IMG/VR virus record: IMGVR_UViG_3300029813_000617
Location: 27,231-91,230 of that record
Source of the DNA: a virus
Strand: one strand, 5' to 3'
DNA: 64,000 bases
Shown here: one piece after another, positions 46,577 through 54,813 of the stretch
Layout of the letters: each line of letters starts with the position of its first letter
Numbering within the stretch: the stretch's first letter is position 1
Translations under genes and position numbers: made by a program
The notes under the pieces: generated by a model
Told to the model about the DNA's origin: nothing
Database searches by the model: none
What the model saw: the letters and a program-made list of their open reading frames with translations, nothing else

Positions 46577-47233
46577 ATGAGCTGGGAGAATATCTTCCGA
46601 CTATACGAAAAGGTGATTGAGGAGGCATCTGAGAGGGACTTGGGGGAACCCCTAGCAGACTTTCTGTCACGCCATCATCCTAGGGAGATACCAGATGAGC
46701 TTGACGAGCTGACCGTGCAGGCCCTTCTAGCTATGGCCCAGTACGATGCGGGTGTTGTATTTGGTGGGGTCTCCGGTATGGGTATGCGCTTTGCAGCGAG
46801 AAGCACCATTTTGGTAACCTCCCTTCTGCACTCAGCCTACCTCGTTGGCAAGCAGGGCAAGTCCCAGGAATGCAGTGAGGAGCCTAGTGGCAGTAGCGAA
46901 GAGCCCAGCTGGGAACAGGCTTTCGAGGATCTCTCGCAACTACACAAGTTTCAGGCTGAGTTCAAGGAGGAGTTCCCAGACGTAGACCCCGAGATGGGCG
47001 AATCCATTTGCAGGTTGAGGCTCTTCCTGGAAAGCAACTACAACAAGCAGGTCTGTACGGAGCATCGCAGGACTGTCGCAAAGGCTTCCGATGCCATATT
47101 CGACTACCTGGTACAGGGGTTGTCACATTCAGATCCTTCAGACCTTGCCGAGGACACCTGGCTGCAAGTGACCTGGCATCTGGCTGGGGCTATCTTCAGC
47201 TCAGGCTATACGAAAGGGAGGGCAGAGAAGTGA
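46577..47233 (+). CDS. hypothetical protein, 218 aa (internal repeat)
   Basis: Helical. Two halves look related: each ends with a hydrophobic segment and a small-residue turn before basic residues (TSLLHSAYLVGKQGK and TWHLAGAIFSSGYTKGRAEK), the same pattern found at the C terminus of the proteins at 48641 and 49960. May be a duplicated helical unit. Confidence 0.6.
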   Translation: MSWENIFRLYEKVIEEASERDLGEPLADFLSRHHPREIPDELDELTVQALLAMAQYDAGVVFGGVSGMGMRFAARSTILVTSLLHSAYLVGKQGKSQECSEEPSGSSEEPSWEQAFEDLSQLHKFQAEFKEEFPDVDPEMGESICRLRLFLESNYNKQVCTEHRRTVAKASDAIFDYLVQGLSHSDPSDLAEDTWLQVTWHLAGAIFSSGYTKGRAEK

Positions 47234-47499
47234 CTAAGAAACTCTTCTGTGTGGAGACTCGCGAGGTGTGGATTCAGCCAGTCTACATACTGGCTGGGTC
47301 CCACGAGGATGCTAGGAAGCGAGTGCAGGATGGCGAGGGAGCGCAGCACGCAAATGGCTTTGAGTACTCTCACACAATGGGACCCGAGTACTCGGGCTGG
47401 CCTACCAATGAGGTCCAGGATGAGAAAGACATCAAGTTCTTCACGGAGCTTCTCCAGCGGGAGGAGGACGTGGACGCACTTGATGAACATGAGGCTTGA
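47230..47499 (+). CDS. hypothetical protein, 89 aa
   Basis: GTG start overlapping the previous stop (GTGA). TKKLFCVETREVWIQPVYIL, AGSHEDARKRVQDGEG: beta-alpha pattern of small phage proteins. No family recognised. Confidence 0.65.
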   Translation: MTKKLFCVETREVWIQPVYILAGSHEDARKRVQDGEGAQHANGFEYSHTMGPEYSGWPTNEVQDEKDIKFFTELLQREEDVDALDEHEA

Positions 47500-47513
47500 C
47501 AGGAGACAAAGCT

Positions 47514-47969
47514 ATGAAGAAGAAGGTGTGGGTCACTCCCGACCGAATGTTGATGCAGACAGGGCATGCAACATTCGACAGACAGACTAACGTCATCAGC
47601 ACGGGCAACATTATAGCCAACACACAGAATGCCTTCTACGTGCGTGGCGAACTGTGTGTCAAGTGCTGGGGTCCAAAGGCCTATCAGCCAGGTGAGCTGC
47701 GTGACTTCGACCTGGGCAATTGGCCGAAGATGCCCCTTTCAGTGCGGAGAGCAATCGTCCGAATGACTACAGGACGACAGGATTCTATTTGGGCTTCAGA
47801 GTTTTTCCACTATAACAGCCACAGGTGCATCATACATGGCTATATTGTCACCACATCTGATCACCAGTTATTGGACACATTCGTGACTGGCCCAACTTAC
47901 AAGAGTGCGGCTGTTATCAAGGGAGTCCTCCCATATGTTGCAGAGCTGGTGGCCGAGGGAGAGAAGTGA
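47514..47969 (+). CDS. hypothetical protein, 151 aa
   Basis: ATG 47514 after AGGAGACAAAGCT. LCVKCWGPKAYQPGELRDFD and later TSDHQLLDTFVTGPTYKSAA; alpha/beta. No family recognised. Confidence 0.65.
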   Translation: MKKKVWVTPDRMLMQTGHATFDRQTNVISTGNIIANTQNAFYVRGELCVKCWGPKAYQPGELRDFDLGNWPKMPLSVRRAIVRMTTGRQDSIWASEFFHYNSHRCIIHGYIVTTSDHQLLDTFVTGPTYKSAAVIKGVLPYVAELVAEGEK

Positions 47970-47999
47970 GGTCTCGTGTTCAATTAGGAGGGCAGAACA

Positions 48000-48386
48000 A
48001 TGGCTAACACCTATACCCAGTTCAGTGAGATGATCCCCTGCGAGACAAAGGAGCAACAGGAATGGCTCATGCAGGAGATCGCAGTGGCAGTCTACGATGA
48101 TGATGGCGCGAGACACCCAGCATGTGATCTTAGGGCAGACAGAGAGAATGTCTGGGTCTATTCGGAGGACTCGGCTGACATCGGTGCATTAGCAGATATA
48201 GTCGCCGACTTCCAGTTACGGTTCGAGGTAGACGAGCCCTGGACCCTTACCTGGGCCGAGACTTGCTCTAAGCCTCGGGTAGGCCAGTTTGGTGGCGGAG
48301 GAGTGGTCGTCTACAGAGGTAAAGTCAGCTGGCTGAATACCTGGAGTTGGTGTGAAGCTGAGAAGGGAAGGATGGAAGTCTCATGA
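48000..48386 (+). CDS. conserved phage hypothetical protein, 128 aa
   Basis: ATG after AGGAGGGCAGAACA. TKEQQEWLMQEIAVAVYDDD, NVWVYSEDSADIGALADIVA, WTLTWAETCSKPRVGQFGGG: a widespread phage/plasmid family in which the SKPR-x-FGGG segment is strongly conserved. Function unknown. Confidence 0.75.
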   Translation: MANTYTQFSEMIPCETKEQQEWLMQEIAVAVYDDDGARHPACDLRADRENVWVYSEDSADIGALADIVADFQLRFEVDEPWTLTWAETCSKPRVGQFGGGGVVVYRGKVSWLNTWSWCEAEKGRMEVS

Positions 48387-48640
48387 GTCTCTACCCACAG
48401 CAGACAACGAATCCCAATGTTCCCGAGGACGTCTTCCTGGTAGCTGAGGTTGAGACCTATGAGAGGGTCACCTACTTCATCGACCTCGAAGGCAATTGCT
48501 GGCGGGTCAGTGGCTGGGCATCAAGCGGGACCCGGCCTGTTTACCCATTCCAGCTCTGTAGACTCACAGGCGACACCTGGAAGACGATTGAGGCACGCTA
48601 CGATTCGTGGAAGCGTCAGCGGGAAGAGGAGGGAATATAG
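48383..48640 (+). CDS. hypothetical protein, 85 aa
   Basis: ATGA overlap with the previous gene. Beta-rich (ETYERVTYFIDLEGNCWRVS) and acidic/basic C-terminal helix. No family recognised. Confidence 0.65.
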   Translation: MSLYPQQTTNPNVPEDVFLVAEVETYERVTYFIDLEGNCWRVSGWASSGTRPVYPFQLCRLTGDTWKTIEARYDSWKRQREEEGI

Positions 48641-48973
48641 ATGGCAGAGGATCCAAAAGCCACAGCTCAGAAGATCGTGGGCCTGGCGAAAGGGCCTGTT
48701 GTGAGATTTGTCAAAAAGTATCAGCCAGCTGAGGCAGCAGCAGCAGTCGAGGCGGTAGCCAAGCATTCAGCTACCATCGTAGAGATATCTGAGGCTCTTC
48801 ACGGGTATGCTGCTATGATCCATCTATCAGTAACCTATCTTGCAGAAGGCCCTGAGCCTCCTGAGCCATTCCAGAAGGCTTCGGTCGCCTTTGTACTCTC
48901 CCTCTTCATGGCAGGGTACAACGCGGGGGTAGCAGACACACAAAAGGAGGAGCACGATGCTCAAGTTCCCTGA
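48641..48973 (+). CDS. helical hypothetical protein, 110 aa (paralogous family)
   Basis: Starts the base after the previous stop. Helical; ends with a hydrophobic helix FQKASVAFVLSLFMAGYNAG, the same layout as in 49960 (IFAVTLYLVGYRAG) and the second half of 46577. Confidence 0.6.
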   Translation: MAEDPKATAQKIVGLAKGPVVRFVKKYQPAEAAAAVEAVAKHSATIVEISEALHGYAAMIHLSVTYLAEGPEPPEPFQKASVAFVLSLFMAGYNAGVADTQKEEHDAQVP

Positions 48974-49337
48974 GAAGATGACGATGGGGGAGTGCTATAA
49001 GCCAGCGATGGAGATCACCGACCAAGAGCAGGCTGACGAGTACTTCGAGGCACTGGTAACTCGCTCTATGACGTTCTTCGGGCAGTCAAGAGAGGAAGCG
49101 GAGAGCATCCAGCGACAGAACCTGGGCTACTGGGCAGGATACTATGACCGCGAGACCAGGGTCAGGGTTGAGCGGCTCTTCCGCTGTGCTCATCCCATCT
49201 TTGGCAAGGCAGAGGTAAGCGTACCCACTGCCGAGGAGGCATACCAGGCAGGTGTAGACCTTGCAAGTGGTACTTGCCCCAAATGTGGACAGTGGTTCGC
49301 TACTCACAACGATGATGGCTCCTGTGTAGGGGACTAG
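48957..49337 (+). CDS. conserved phage hypothetical protein with CxxC, 126 aa
   Basis: MGECYKPAMEITDQEQADEY, LGYWAGYYDRETRVRVERLF, CAHPIFGK and TCPKCGQWF. The GY-AGYYd-etR-RVE-LF-CaHPiFG block is a well-conserved phage family of unknown function. Confidence 0.75.
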   Translation: MLKFPEKMTMGECYKPAMEITDQEQADEYFEALVTRSMTFFGQSREEAESIQRQNLGYWAGYYDRETRVRVERLFRCAHPIFGKAEVSVPTAEEAYQAGVDLASGTCPKCGQWFATHNDDGSCVGD

Positions 49338-49352
49338 CAGAGGAGGAAGCCA

Positions 49353-49913
49353 GTGAAACCGAGACTAAGGAAACGGCGAACAAGGAAGCAGAAGACAGCC
49401 GTTTGTGATACTTGCGGAGAGAACTTCCACCCTTTCAAGGTGGCGGGTGAGGAGGAGGATACAACCTGCGTTCGCTGCCGGCACCTGAAATTGGAGCTAC
49501 CTGACGATCGCTTTGTCGAGTTCCTCAAGCGAGCGGTGGTTCGACTACGCGAGGGCTTGGAGCTTCAGTACTTCGACTGTACAGAGATCGGAGCCAAGGA
49601 GACTCATTGTTCATGGGGCACATGCAGCCATGATGTAGAGGCGTGGCCTGATGCAGAGGATCACTTGTGGCCTGATCAATTCGTTGGACCTGGTTACCAG
49701 CGAGTAGCTCCGAAATATCACAAGTTGAGGCACTTCTGTCCGTTTGACAGGCGAGTCGGCAGTCGCTTCAGTGGTAAACCTAAAATTGCCAGCTTCCCAG
49801 ATGGATGCTTCTATCGCTGTATGATCTTCAACCCAAAGGGCTCTCGACCAACTCGGGAAGAGGCTATCCTACTGTACGAAGCACAGATTGTGAGAGCTTG
49901 CAAGGGGGGTTAA
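49353..49913 (+). CDS. Cys-rich hypothetical protein, 186 aa
   Basis: GTG start after AGAGGAGGAAGC. Basic N terminus (KPRLRKRRTRKQK), CDTCGENFHPF and CVRCRHLKL (zinc ribbon), then many Cys/His (CSWGTCSHD, HFCPFDRR). No family recognised. Confidence 0.65.
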   Translation: MKPRLRKRRTRKQKTAVCDTCGENFHPFKVAGEEEDTTCVRCRHLKLELPDDRFVEFLKRAVVRLREGLELQYFDCTEIGAKETHCSWGTCSHDVEAWPDAEDHLWPDQFVGPGYQRVAPKYHKLRHFCPFDRRVGSRFSGKPKIASFPDGCFYRCMIFNPKGSRPTREEAILLYEAQIVRACKGG

Positions 49914-49959
49914 GGATAACTCTGTCTCGCGTAGTGGATTGACAGAAGAGGAGGGAGTA

Positions 49960-50232
49960 ATGTCAACGTCGGTGGACGAGCTTCAGGTATTCATGGAGAA
50001 GCATCAGGCGAAAGACATCGAGGAGGCGACGCGGCTTTACAACACTATCCCTGTACTTAGAGAGGTGGCCCTGGCGATCGGCAACCTGACGCAAGTGATA
50101 ATGGTCCTAGCGTTGCCCCCCCAGTCAGAGCAGGACGCGAAGGAAGTTGCGAACCTGGTAAGGATCTTCGCAGTGACTCTGTACCTGGTAGGATACAGGG
50201 CAGGGAAGGCGGAGGGCAATGGCTCGGTGTGA
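49960..50232 (+). CDS. helical hypothetical protein, 90 aa (paralogous family)
   Basis: ATG 49960 after GAGGAGGGAGTA. Helices VDELQVFMEKHQAKDIEEAT and IFAVTLYLVGYRAGKAEG; related in layout to 48641 and 53274. Confidence 0.6.
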   Translation: MSTSVDELQVFMEKHQAKDIEEATRLYNTIPVLREVALAIGNLTQVIMVLALPPQSEQDAKEVANLVRIFAVTLYLVGYRAGKAEGNGSV

Positions 50233-50695
50233 CAATTGGAGAAAAGCCTACAGCGAAGGTCAGCCGATAGTGGTGCCAGCCTGTGACCGAGGTTTTGCCA
50301 TACTAGAGCTGACCATCACCTACAGAGAGGGAGATAATGATACCCTGCTACTCTGTAGGGTAGGGCCTGCGCAAACAGGATTGCCAGAGATGCTAGGAAG
50401 CATGGGTACACAGTGCGAAGGAGAAAGCTGTAGGGGGCTATTGATGCAAGTTAACTGGATTCCCTGCGAGGAACGGCTGCCAGCAGAAATGGACTTCTAC
50501 TGGGTAGGCTGGTATGGCTCTCTACGGAAGAGGAAGCCGATAATCGGCGAGTGGCTTCCCAGAGTAAGGGCTTGGTATCTGGAAGGCCACCATTATCGGC
50601 CAGGAGAGGTGCTGGCTCCCACGCACTGGGCTGAGGTAGATTGGCCTGAGCCGCCACAAATAGGAGAGGGGAGAGAGACAGTATGCAAACTCTAG
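50219..50695 (+). CDS. DUF551-domain protein, 158 aa
   Basis: C-terminal part WIPCEERLPAEMDFYWVGWY..., PTHWAEVDWPEPP is the DUF551 pattern (W-i-v-eRLP ... thW--lPepP) frequent in phages. The N-terminal 75 residues may be separate: an internal ATG at about 50444, after TAGGGGGC, starts exactly at the DUF551 domain. Confidence 0.7.
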   Translation: MARCDNWRKAYSEGQPIVVPACDRGFAILELTITYREGDNDTLLLCRVGPAQTGLPEMLGSMGTQCEGESCRGLLMQVNWIPCEERLPAEMDFYWVGWYGSLRKRKPIIGEWLPRVRAWYLEGHHYRPGEVLAPTHWAEVDWPEPPQIGEGRETVCKL

Positions 50696-51348
50696 ACTTT
50701 GGCGAGGTCATGGAGAGGGACGACTGCTGGTTTGACCACTATGATCTGGCTTGTCCCTACTGTAGCGGAGAAGGTGAGCACAAGTGTCAGACCTGCGGTG
50801 GTGAGGGATTTGTGGAGTGTCTGGCATGTGAGTCCTCTGGTCGGGTGGATGACAAAGACTGCCCAAAGTGCGATGGCGTAGGTTGGTGGACCTGCGAAGA
50901 TTGTGGTGGCTCTGAGACGATTTCCTGTGAGCACTGCGACAATGGCCACTTCGAGGTCTTGTGGAACACTGCCTTTGAGGTCAAGGTCTGGGATGACTGG
51001 CTAGACGTTGATCGCAACAGTGACAAGTGGAAGGAAGCCCATAAGCTGGCCTGGGACATGGGCTTCTGCCTAATTGAGCATGGGCAGAAGCGGTACCTCC
51101 TCATGGGTATGTGCGGGCAGGACTGCACCTGGTTGATTCACTACACCAGGTGGAAGCTACAGAACTTCCTGGACATCGAGGACTGCTACCAGTGTCTTGG
51201 GTCTGGTGGCTATGTCTTCCTGCTTGAACCAAAGCGTCAGGAGTTATGCCGATATATCAAAGGTCACCTTACTACGCCTGAGAACTATGCCAGGAGCTAT
51301 GCATGTGACATCGTCAGGCTTGATACTATCATGGGAGGGCAGCTATGA
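50683..51348 (+). CDS. DnaJ-like Cys-rich zinc protein, 221 aa
   Basis: Residues 24-95 hold a series of CxxCxGxG-like repeats (CPYCSGEGEHKCQTCGGEG, CLACESSGR, CPKCDGVG, CEDCGGS, CEHCDNG) as in the DnaJ zinc domain. A CYQCLGSGGY copy returns near residue 170. The J domain is missing. Possibly a chaperone-like or nucleic-acid-binding adaptor. Confidence 0.75.
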   Translation: MQTLDFGEVMERDDCWFDHYDLACPYCSGEGEHKCQTCGGEGFVECLACESSGRVDDKDCPKCDGVGWWTCEDCGGSETISCEHCDNGHFEVLWNTAFEVKVWDDWLDVDRNSDKWKEAHKLAWDMGFCLIEHGQKRYLLMGMCGQDCTWLIHYTRWKLQNFLDIEDCYQCLGSGGYVFLLEPKRQELCRYIKGHLTTPENYARSYACDIVRLDTIMGGQL

Positions 51349-51560
51349 TTCTCTATTCGACCACTTTCAATTTCGGCGAGGTGCTCCAGATGCAACCTGG
51401 AGGAGACAACATGGTGCGCCACGAACTGGTAGACCAAGCCTGGCTCCGTTGGGCATACGAAGATCCAGCAGGCCATGCGAAGTATGACGAGGTCGCACAG
51501 GGTACAATCGAGATAGGCGCCACGGGGTACACCGTTGCGATTGAGATGGAGAAAACATGA
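51345..51560 (+). CDS. small hypothetical protein, 71 aa
   Basis: ATGA overlap. Beta/alpha, VDQAWLRWAYEDPAG, GTIEIGATGYTVAIEM. No family recognised. Confidence 0.6.
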   Translation: MILYSTTFNFGEVLQMQPGGDNMVRHELVDQAWLRWAYEDPAGHAKYDEVAQGTIEIGATGYTVAIEMEKT

Positions 51561-51784
51561 GACTCAAGGTAGAGATGCCTGCGAAGATCATGAGGAAGAG
51601 TAATGAGCCTCGATCAAAATGGGATGTATCAGATGGGCTTTGGGAAGACACAATCACCGTAGCCTTAGAGTGTGTAGGAGAGAATGAGGTGTCTGTATCT
51701 CTACGACATCCCGACATAGGCTATATCACCTTCGCTTGCCAGGCTGCGGAACTTCTGCGGGCGGTGAGGATGCTAGTAGAGTAA
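51557..51784 (+). CDS. small hypothetical protein, 75 aa
   Basis: ATGA overlap. Beta-rich (TITVALECVGENEVSVSLRH, IGYITF) then helix AAELLRAVRMLVE. No family recognised. Confidence 0.6.
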   Translation: MRLKVEMPAKIMRKSNEPRSKWDVSDGLWEDTITVALECVGENEVSVSLRHPDIGYITFACQAAELLRAVRMLVE

Positions 51785-51798
51785 AAAGGAAGGAGGGG

Positions 51799-51996
51799 AT
51801 GGAAAAGGTGTCTGAAAAAGCCTGGAGACTTGATGCCCAGCATGACACTTGGCCTGACCGCTATAGCTTTGGTGCTGCACTCACCCTCGATCGGAGGCTG
51901 GCTCCACCCATCAAGCTACGGCTCCATATTCACTTCGGCATTCACACCTGGTACATTGAGCTGTACCGACAAAGGCCAATGATTCGAAAGGAGTAA
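51799..51996 (+). CDS. small hypothetical protein, 65 aa
   Basis: ATG 51799 after AAGGAAGGAGGGG. SFGAALTLDRRLAPPIKLRL, IHTWYIELYRQRP: beta-rich. No family recognised. Confidence 0.6.
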   Translation: MEKVSEKAWRLDAQHDTWPDRYSFGAALTLDRRLAPPIKLRLHIHFGIHTWYIELYRQRPMIRKE

Positions 51997-52001
51997 ACAC
52001 T

Positions 52002-52241
52002 GTGACCCTAACCTCACGTCAATACGTTGCTGGGTCGGGCCACTTATGCCCTGTCTGTCGGTCACTTGATATCGGAGGTGGGCCTGCTGTCACTCAGTCT
52101 GCCATAGTCTTCCATCGTTCCATGCACTGTAACTGCTGTGGCTCCACTTGGCTCGACATACACCAGCGCGTCTATCGACTTGTGGGCTATGAGCAACTGA
52201 AAATAAGGAGAGAACACTATGCCAATGACCGCCAGGGCTAG
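52002..52241 (+). CDS. zinc-ribbon phage protein, 79 aa
   Basis: GTG start after AAAGGAGTAAACACT. LTSRQYVAGSGHLCPVCRSL then CNCCGSTWLDIHQRVYRLVG. This is a common phage zinc-ribbon family; a paralogue is at 54586. Confidence 0.75.
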   Translation: MTLTSRQYVAGSGHLCPVCRSLDIGGGPAVTQSAIVFHRSMHCNCCGSTWLDIHQRVYRLVGYEQLKIRREHYANDRQG

Positions 52242-52665
52242 AACACTGCTCTTGAATCAGTGGAAGGCCTTCTTGAAGTCGGGGCTGGCCAGGGAGAAGT
52301 TTGGTAAGCGGCTCTATCGCTGTCTCACATTGTACTGCTCTTTCATCGCACACTATGACCTGGATGGGTTCTATACCTATTACTTCTGCTCAGGTGGAAG
52401 GAAGATATGCGAGTTCCTCTCTCAGTTCGATGCGAGGGGAGACTGTGCATCTGCTGAGCTAGGTATGTCCTACTGGTTGGACAACGAAGAAGGAATCGGC
52501 CACGCAATGGTTGAGATAGCAGAACCCTACGTAGCAGCATTGATGGAGCAGGCGATGAAGGACCAGGAGCTAGTTGACATGAAGGAGGCTCGGGCTCTCA
52601 TGCAGAGAGCTAATCCTACACTACTCCGCGAAATCGAGGAGATGTTTGGACCTCTCGCCTACTGA
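52219..52665 (+). CDS. conserved phage hypothetical protein, 148 aa
   Basis: FIAHYDLDGFYTYYFCSGGR, ICEFLSQFDARGDCASAELG: the HyD-hGFY ... FL-qFd pattern of a widespread phage family. Function unknown. Starts within the end of the zinc-ribbon gene. Confidence 0.75.
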   Translation: MPMTARARTLLLNQWKAFLKSGLAREKFGKRLYRCLTLYCSFIAHYDLDGFYTYYFCSGGRKICEFLSQFDARGDCASAELGMSYWLDNEEGIGHAMVEIAEPYVAALMEQAMKDQELVDMKEARALMQRANPTLLREIEEMFGPLAY

Positions 52666-52688
52666 GTTAAGTAGAAAGGAGGAGGAAG

Positions 52689-52811
52689 ATGACTGACTGG
52701 CAGGTTTTCCTTGCTACCCTTAGGGTTGGCCTGAGGTTCGCTGTAGGATTTGCTGCACTAGCGCTAGTTGTGGCATTAGCCAACTGGGTGCGACAGAGGA
52801 AGGGACACTAA
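52689..52811 (+). CDS. small membrane protein, 40 aa
   Basis: ATG 52689 after AAAGGAGGAGGAAG. MTDWQVFLATLRVGLRF then a transmembrane helix AVGFAALALVVALANWV and a basic end RQRKGH. Coupled to the next gene by TAATG. Could be a holin-like or regulatory peptide. Confidence 0.6.
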   Translation: MTDWQVFLATLRVGLRFAVGFAALALVVALANWVRQRKGH

Positions 52812-53011
52812 TGGAGTACCTAGGCGAGGTTCCAGACCGAGAGAGGCATACAGTCGTCAGGATGACTGGACGTGAGTACCAGGCACTATGTGCACTGGTA
52901 GATTGCATATGGCGTCGTCAAGGAGTCGGGGGACTTCCAGCGAGCCGACAGGATATGACTGAATTCCTAGAGTTTGCGCGTAGGATAATTGAGGAAAGGG
53001 GAGAGACATGA
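52811..53011 (+). CDS. small hypothetical protein, 66 aa
   Basis: TAATG start. GREYQALCALVDCIWRRQGV, then a helix DMTEFLEFARRIIEE. No family recognised. Confidence 0.6.
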   Translation: MEYLGEVPDRERHTVVRMTGREYQALCALVDCIWRRQGVGGLPASRQDMTEFLEFARRIIEERGET

Positions 53012-53259
53012 GAGCTCCAGTACTACACACTCACATCGAGGACGTCCTGCCTGATGACCACCCACTTGCTTTCGACACGGTCTACTGCGAGGGACCCGAG
53101 TGCAATCGTATGTTGCATGCCTTCAATAACGAGTGCATGCAAACCTGGGTGGAGACAGGAAAGGGCAACTACTGTATCTGGTGCTTCATGAGAGTGACAA
53201 AAGGCCCAGAGGTACTAGAGGAAGAGTGGGGATTGCCCGATGGCAAAGCACCACGGTGA
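53008..53259 (+). CDS. Cys-containing hypothetical protein, 83 aa
   Basis: ATGA overlap. VYCEGPECNRMLHAFNNECM and YCIWCFMRVTK give five cysteines, likely a treble-clef or zinc-ribbon site. Confidence 0.65.
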   Translation: MRAPVLHTHIEDVLPDDHPLAFDTVYCEGPECNRMLHAFNNECMQTWVETGKGNYCIWCFMRVTKGPEVLEEEWGLPDGKAPR

Positions 53260-53273
53260 CAGGAGGAGAGAGC

Positions 53274-53603
53274 ATGAGCGAACCAGAACCTCTTACAGGT
53301 TCAGCAGCCAACCTACGAGCATTTGTTCAGAAGTACTGGCCAGAACAGGAAGGTGAGGGGAGTCGCCTCTACGCATCCCAGCTAGTTATCCGAGAGATAG
53401 GACTCGTGCTCTGCGACTATGCGATCATAGCAAGTCGAGCAGATAAAGCAAGCCGAGCAGATGAGATAGATGCTGCGGATACCGTAGAGCGGCTAGAGAA
53501 GCTATTCAAGATCCTCTCAGTGAGCATATTTGCAGCAGTGCGGAAGTCACTAGCTGACTCAGGAGTGATTTTTCCAGTCATCAAAGAAGAGGGAGGAGAG
53601 TAA
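53274..53603 (+). CDS. helical hypothetical protein, 109 aa (paralogous family)
   Basis: ATG 53274 after GGAGGAGAGAGC. Helices LRAFVQKYWPEQEGEGSRLY and KLFKILSVSIFAAVRK; contains a short repeated RADKASRADE. Related in layout to 48641 and 49960. Confidence 0.6.
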   Translation: MSEPEPLTGSAANLRAFVQKYWPEQEGEGSRLYASQLVIREIGLVLCDYAIIASRADKASRADEIDAADTVERLEKLFKILSVSIFAAVRKSLADSGVIFPVIKEEGGE

Positions 53604-53604
53604 G

Positions 53605-54141
53605 ATGGGACAATACTTCGTCGCGGTATCGCTGGATTCTCGGGAATGGGTCAATGCTCACAGCTTTGGCAACCCAGTCAAGCTGAGGGAGATGGCCAAC
53701 AACCCAGCAGGCGTAGGGGTAGCCCTGATGATCCTACTCGCCTGTTCTAGTGGGCGGGGAGGGGGGGACTTCCCTGACAACCCAGTGGTGGGCAGGTGGG
53801 CAGGCGACAGAATTGCCCTCATAGGTGACTATGCGGAGGATGATGATCTGCCGGCAGACTACCTGGGTTACGGGGCCTCGAAGATCTATGGTCTCTGTAC
53901 CCGTAAAGGGGATCCACTTGAGGACCTGGAGGGTGAACCCTACACAGACATCTCCGACTTGGTGAAGCCAGTGATCGAAGCTGTCTGTAGAATAAGGTTC
54001 GAGCAGGATGAGAGTGGCCTCCTCTTCAAGCGGGACCTCGCCACAGGCAAGCGTATCAGGCCAACGATATGCCCTGACTTCGTTGTTGGGAGTGGAGGGA
54101 TTCGCCGAGAGCCGCTCCTCAAAGGAGGCCTTGAGGAATGA
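53605..54141 (+). CDS. conserved phage hypothetical protein, 178 aa
   Basis: MGQYFVAVSLDSREWVNAHS, NPVKLREMANN, VVGRWAGDRIALIGDYAEDD: a phage/bacterial family of unknown role. Starts right after the previous stop. Confidence 0.75.
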   Translation: MGQYFVAVSLDSREWVNAHSFGNPVKLREMANNPAGVGVALMILLACSSGRGGGDFPDNPVVGRWAGDRIALIGDYAEDDDLPADYLGYGASKIYGLCTRKGDPLEDLEGEPYTDISDLVKPVIEAVCRIRFEQDESGLLFKRDLATGKRIRPTICPDFVVGSGGIRREPLLKGGLEE

Positions 54142-54344
54142 AAGCAAGAATTCAGGTAGAGGCAGTTCTAGGAAAGGACTTACTGCCTGGAGATCTCTTT
54201 TCCTCAGGAGGCCCTGGGTATTGGGACACTGCTATGGACAAGGGCAGTGTCGGTGAGAAGGTCTACATCAGAACAAATGCTCCTTGCCCAGAAAGCCAGG
54301 AGAATGAGCCTATCTTCAGGATCACCATTGAGTTGAGTGACTGA
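54138..54344 (+). CDS. small hypothetical protein, 68 aa
   Basis: ATGA overlap. VLGKDLLPGDLFSSGGPGYW, GEKVYIRTNAPCPESQENEP, IFRITIEL: small beta protein of a common phage type (LkPGDLFS...). Function unknown. Confidence 0.65.
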   Translation: MKARIQVEAVLGKDLLPGDLFSSGGPGYWDTAMDKGSVGEKVYIRTNAPCPESQENEPIFRITIELSD

Positions 54345-54355
54345 GGAGAAAAGGG

Positions 54356-54571
54356 ATGAGTGCACAAAGTGGGGACGAGTGGGTCTCTGTCGAGGGATTC
54401 TCTATGCTCTGGAGGCTTACATGTGCTCTGGCTATGGAGCTTGATATAGACCCCGAGAGGCTGGTTGAAGCGTTCACCAGCGAGGCGGCTATGGACTATT
54501 GCCGACAATTAAAGGATATAGTCGCAGCTTGGCCCAAAATTCGTCCGAATGGGGAGAGCGGAGAAGACTAA
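54356..54571 (+). CDS. small hypothetical protein, 71 aa
   Basis: ATG after TGAGGAGAAAAGGG. Helical, MLWRLTCALAMELDIDPERL, acidic. No family recognised. Confidence 0.6.
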   Translation: MSAQSGDEWVSVEGFSMLWRLTCALAMELDIDPERLVEAFTSEAAMDYCRQLKDIVAAWPKIRPNGESGED

Positions 54572-54585
54572 GGAGGAATGAGACT

Positions 54586-54813
54586 ATGGTTATGTCACCA
54601 GAGGAGTACGCAGAGAAGGGAGGTGTCCTCTGTCCAGCCTGCGGGCCAGAGACAGGGGAATACACAGTTGAAGGGAGACAGGTGCACATCAGTTTTGGCC
54701 GTGCTACCCAGCAGTGTACGTGTCTCGCTTGCCATGCTGAGTGGACTGACGAGTACGAACTGACTGGTTACAGCAACCTGGAGCAGAACCTAGAACAGGA
54801 GGAAACCCAATGA
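54586..54813 (+). CDS. zinc-ribbon phage protein, 75 aa
   Basis: ATG 54586 after AAGGAGGAATGAGACT (a second ATG at 54592). MSPEEYAEKGGVLCPACGPE, CTCLACHAEWTDEYELTGYS: paralogue of 52002. Confidence 0.75.
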   Translation: MVMSPEEYAEKGGVLCPACGPETGEYTVEGRQVHISFGRATQQCTCLACHAEWTDEYELTGYSNLEQNLEQEETQ

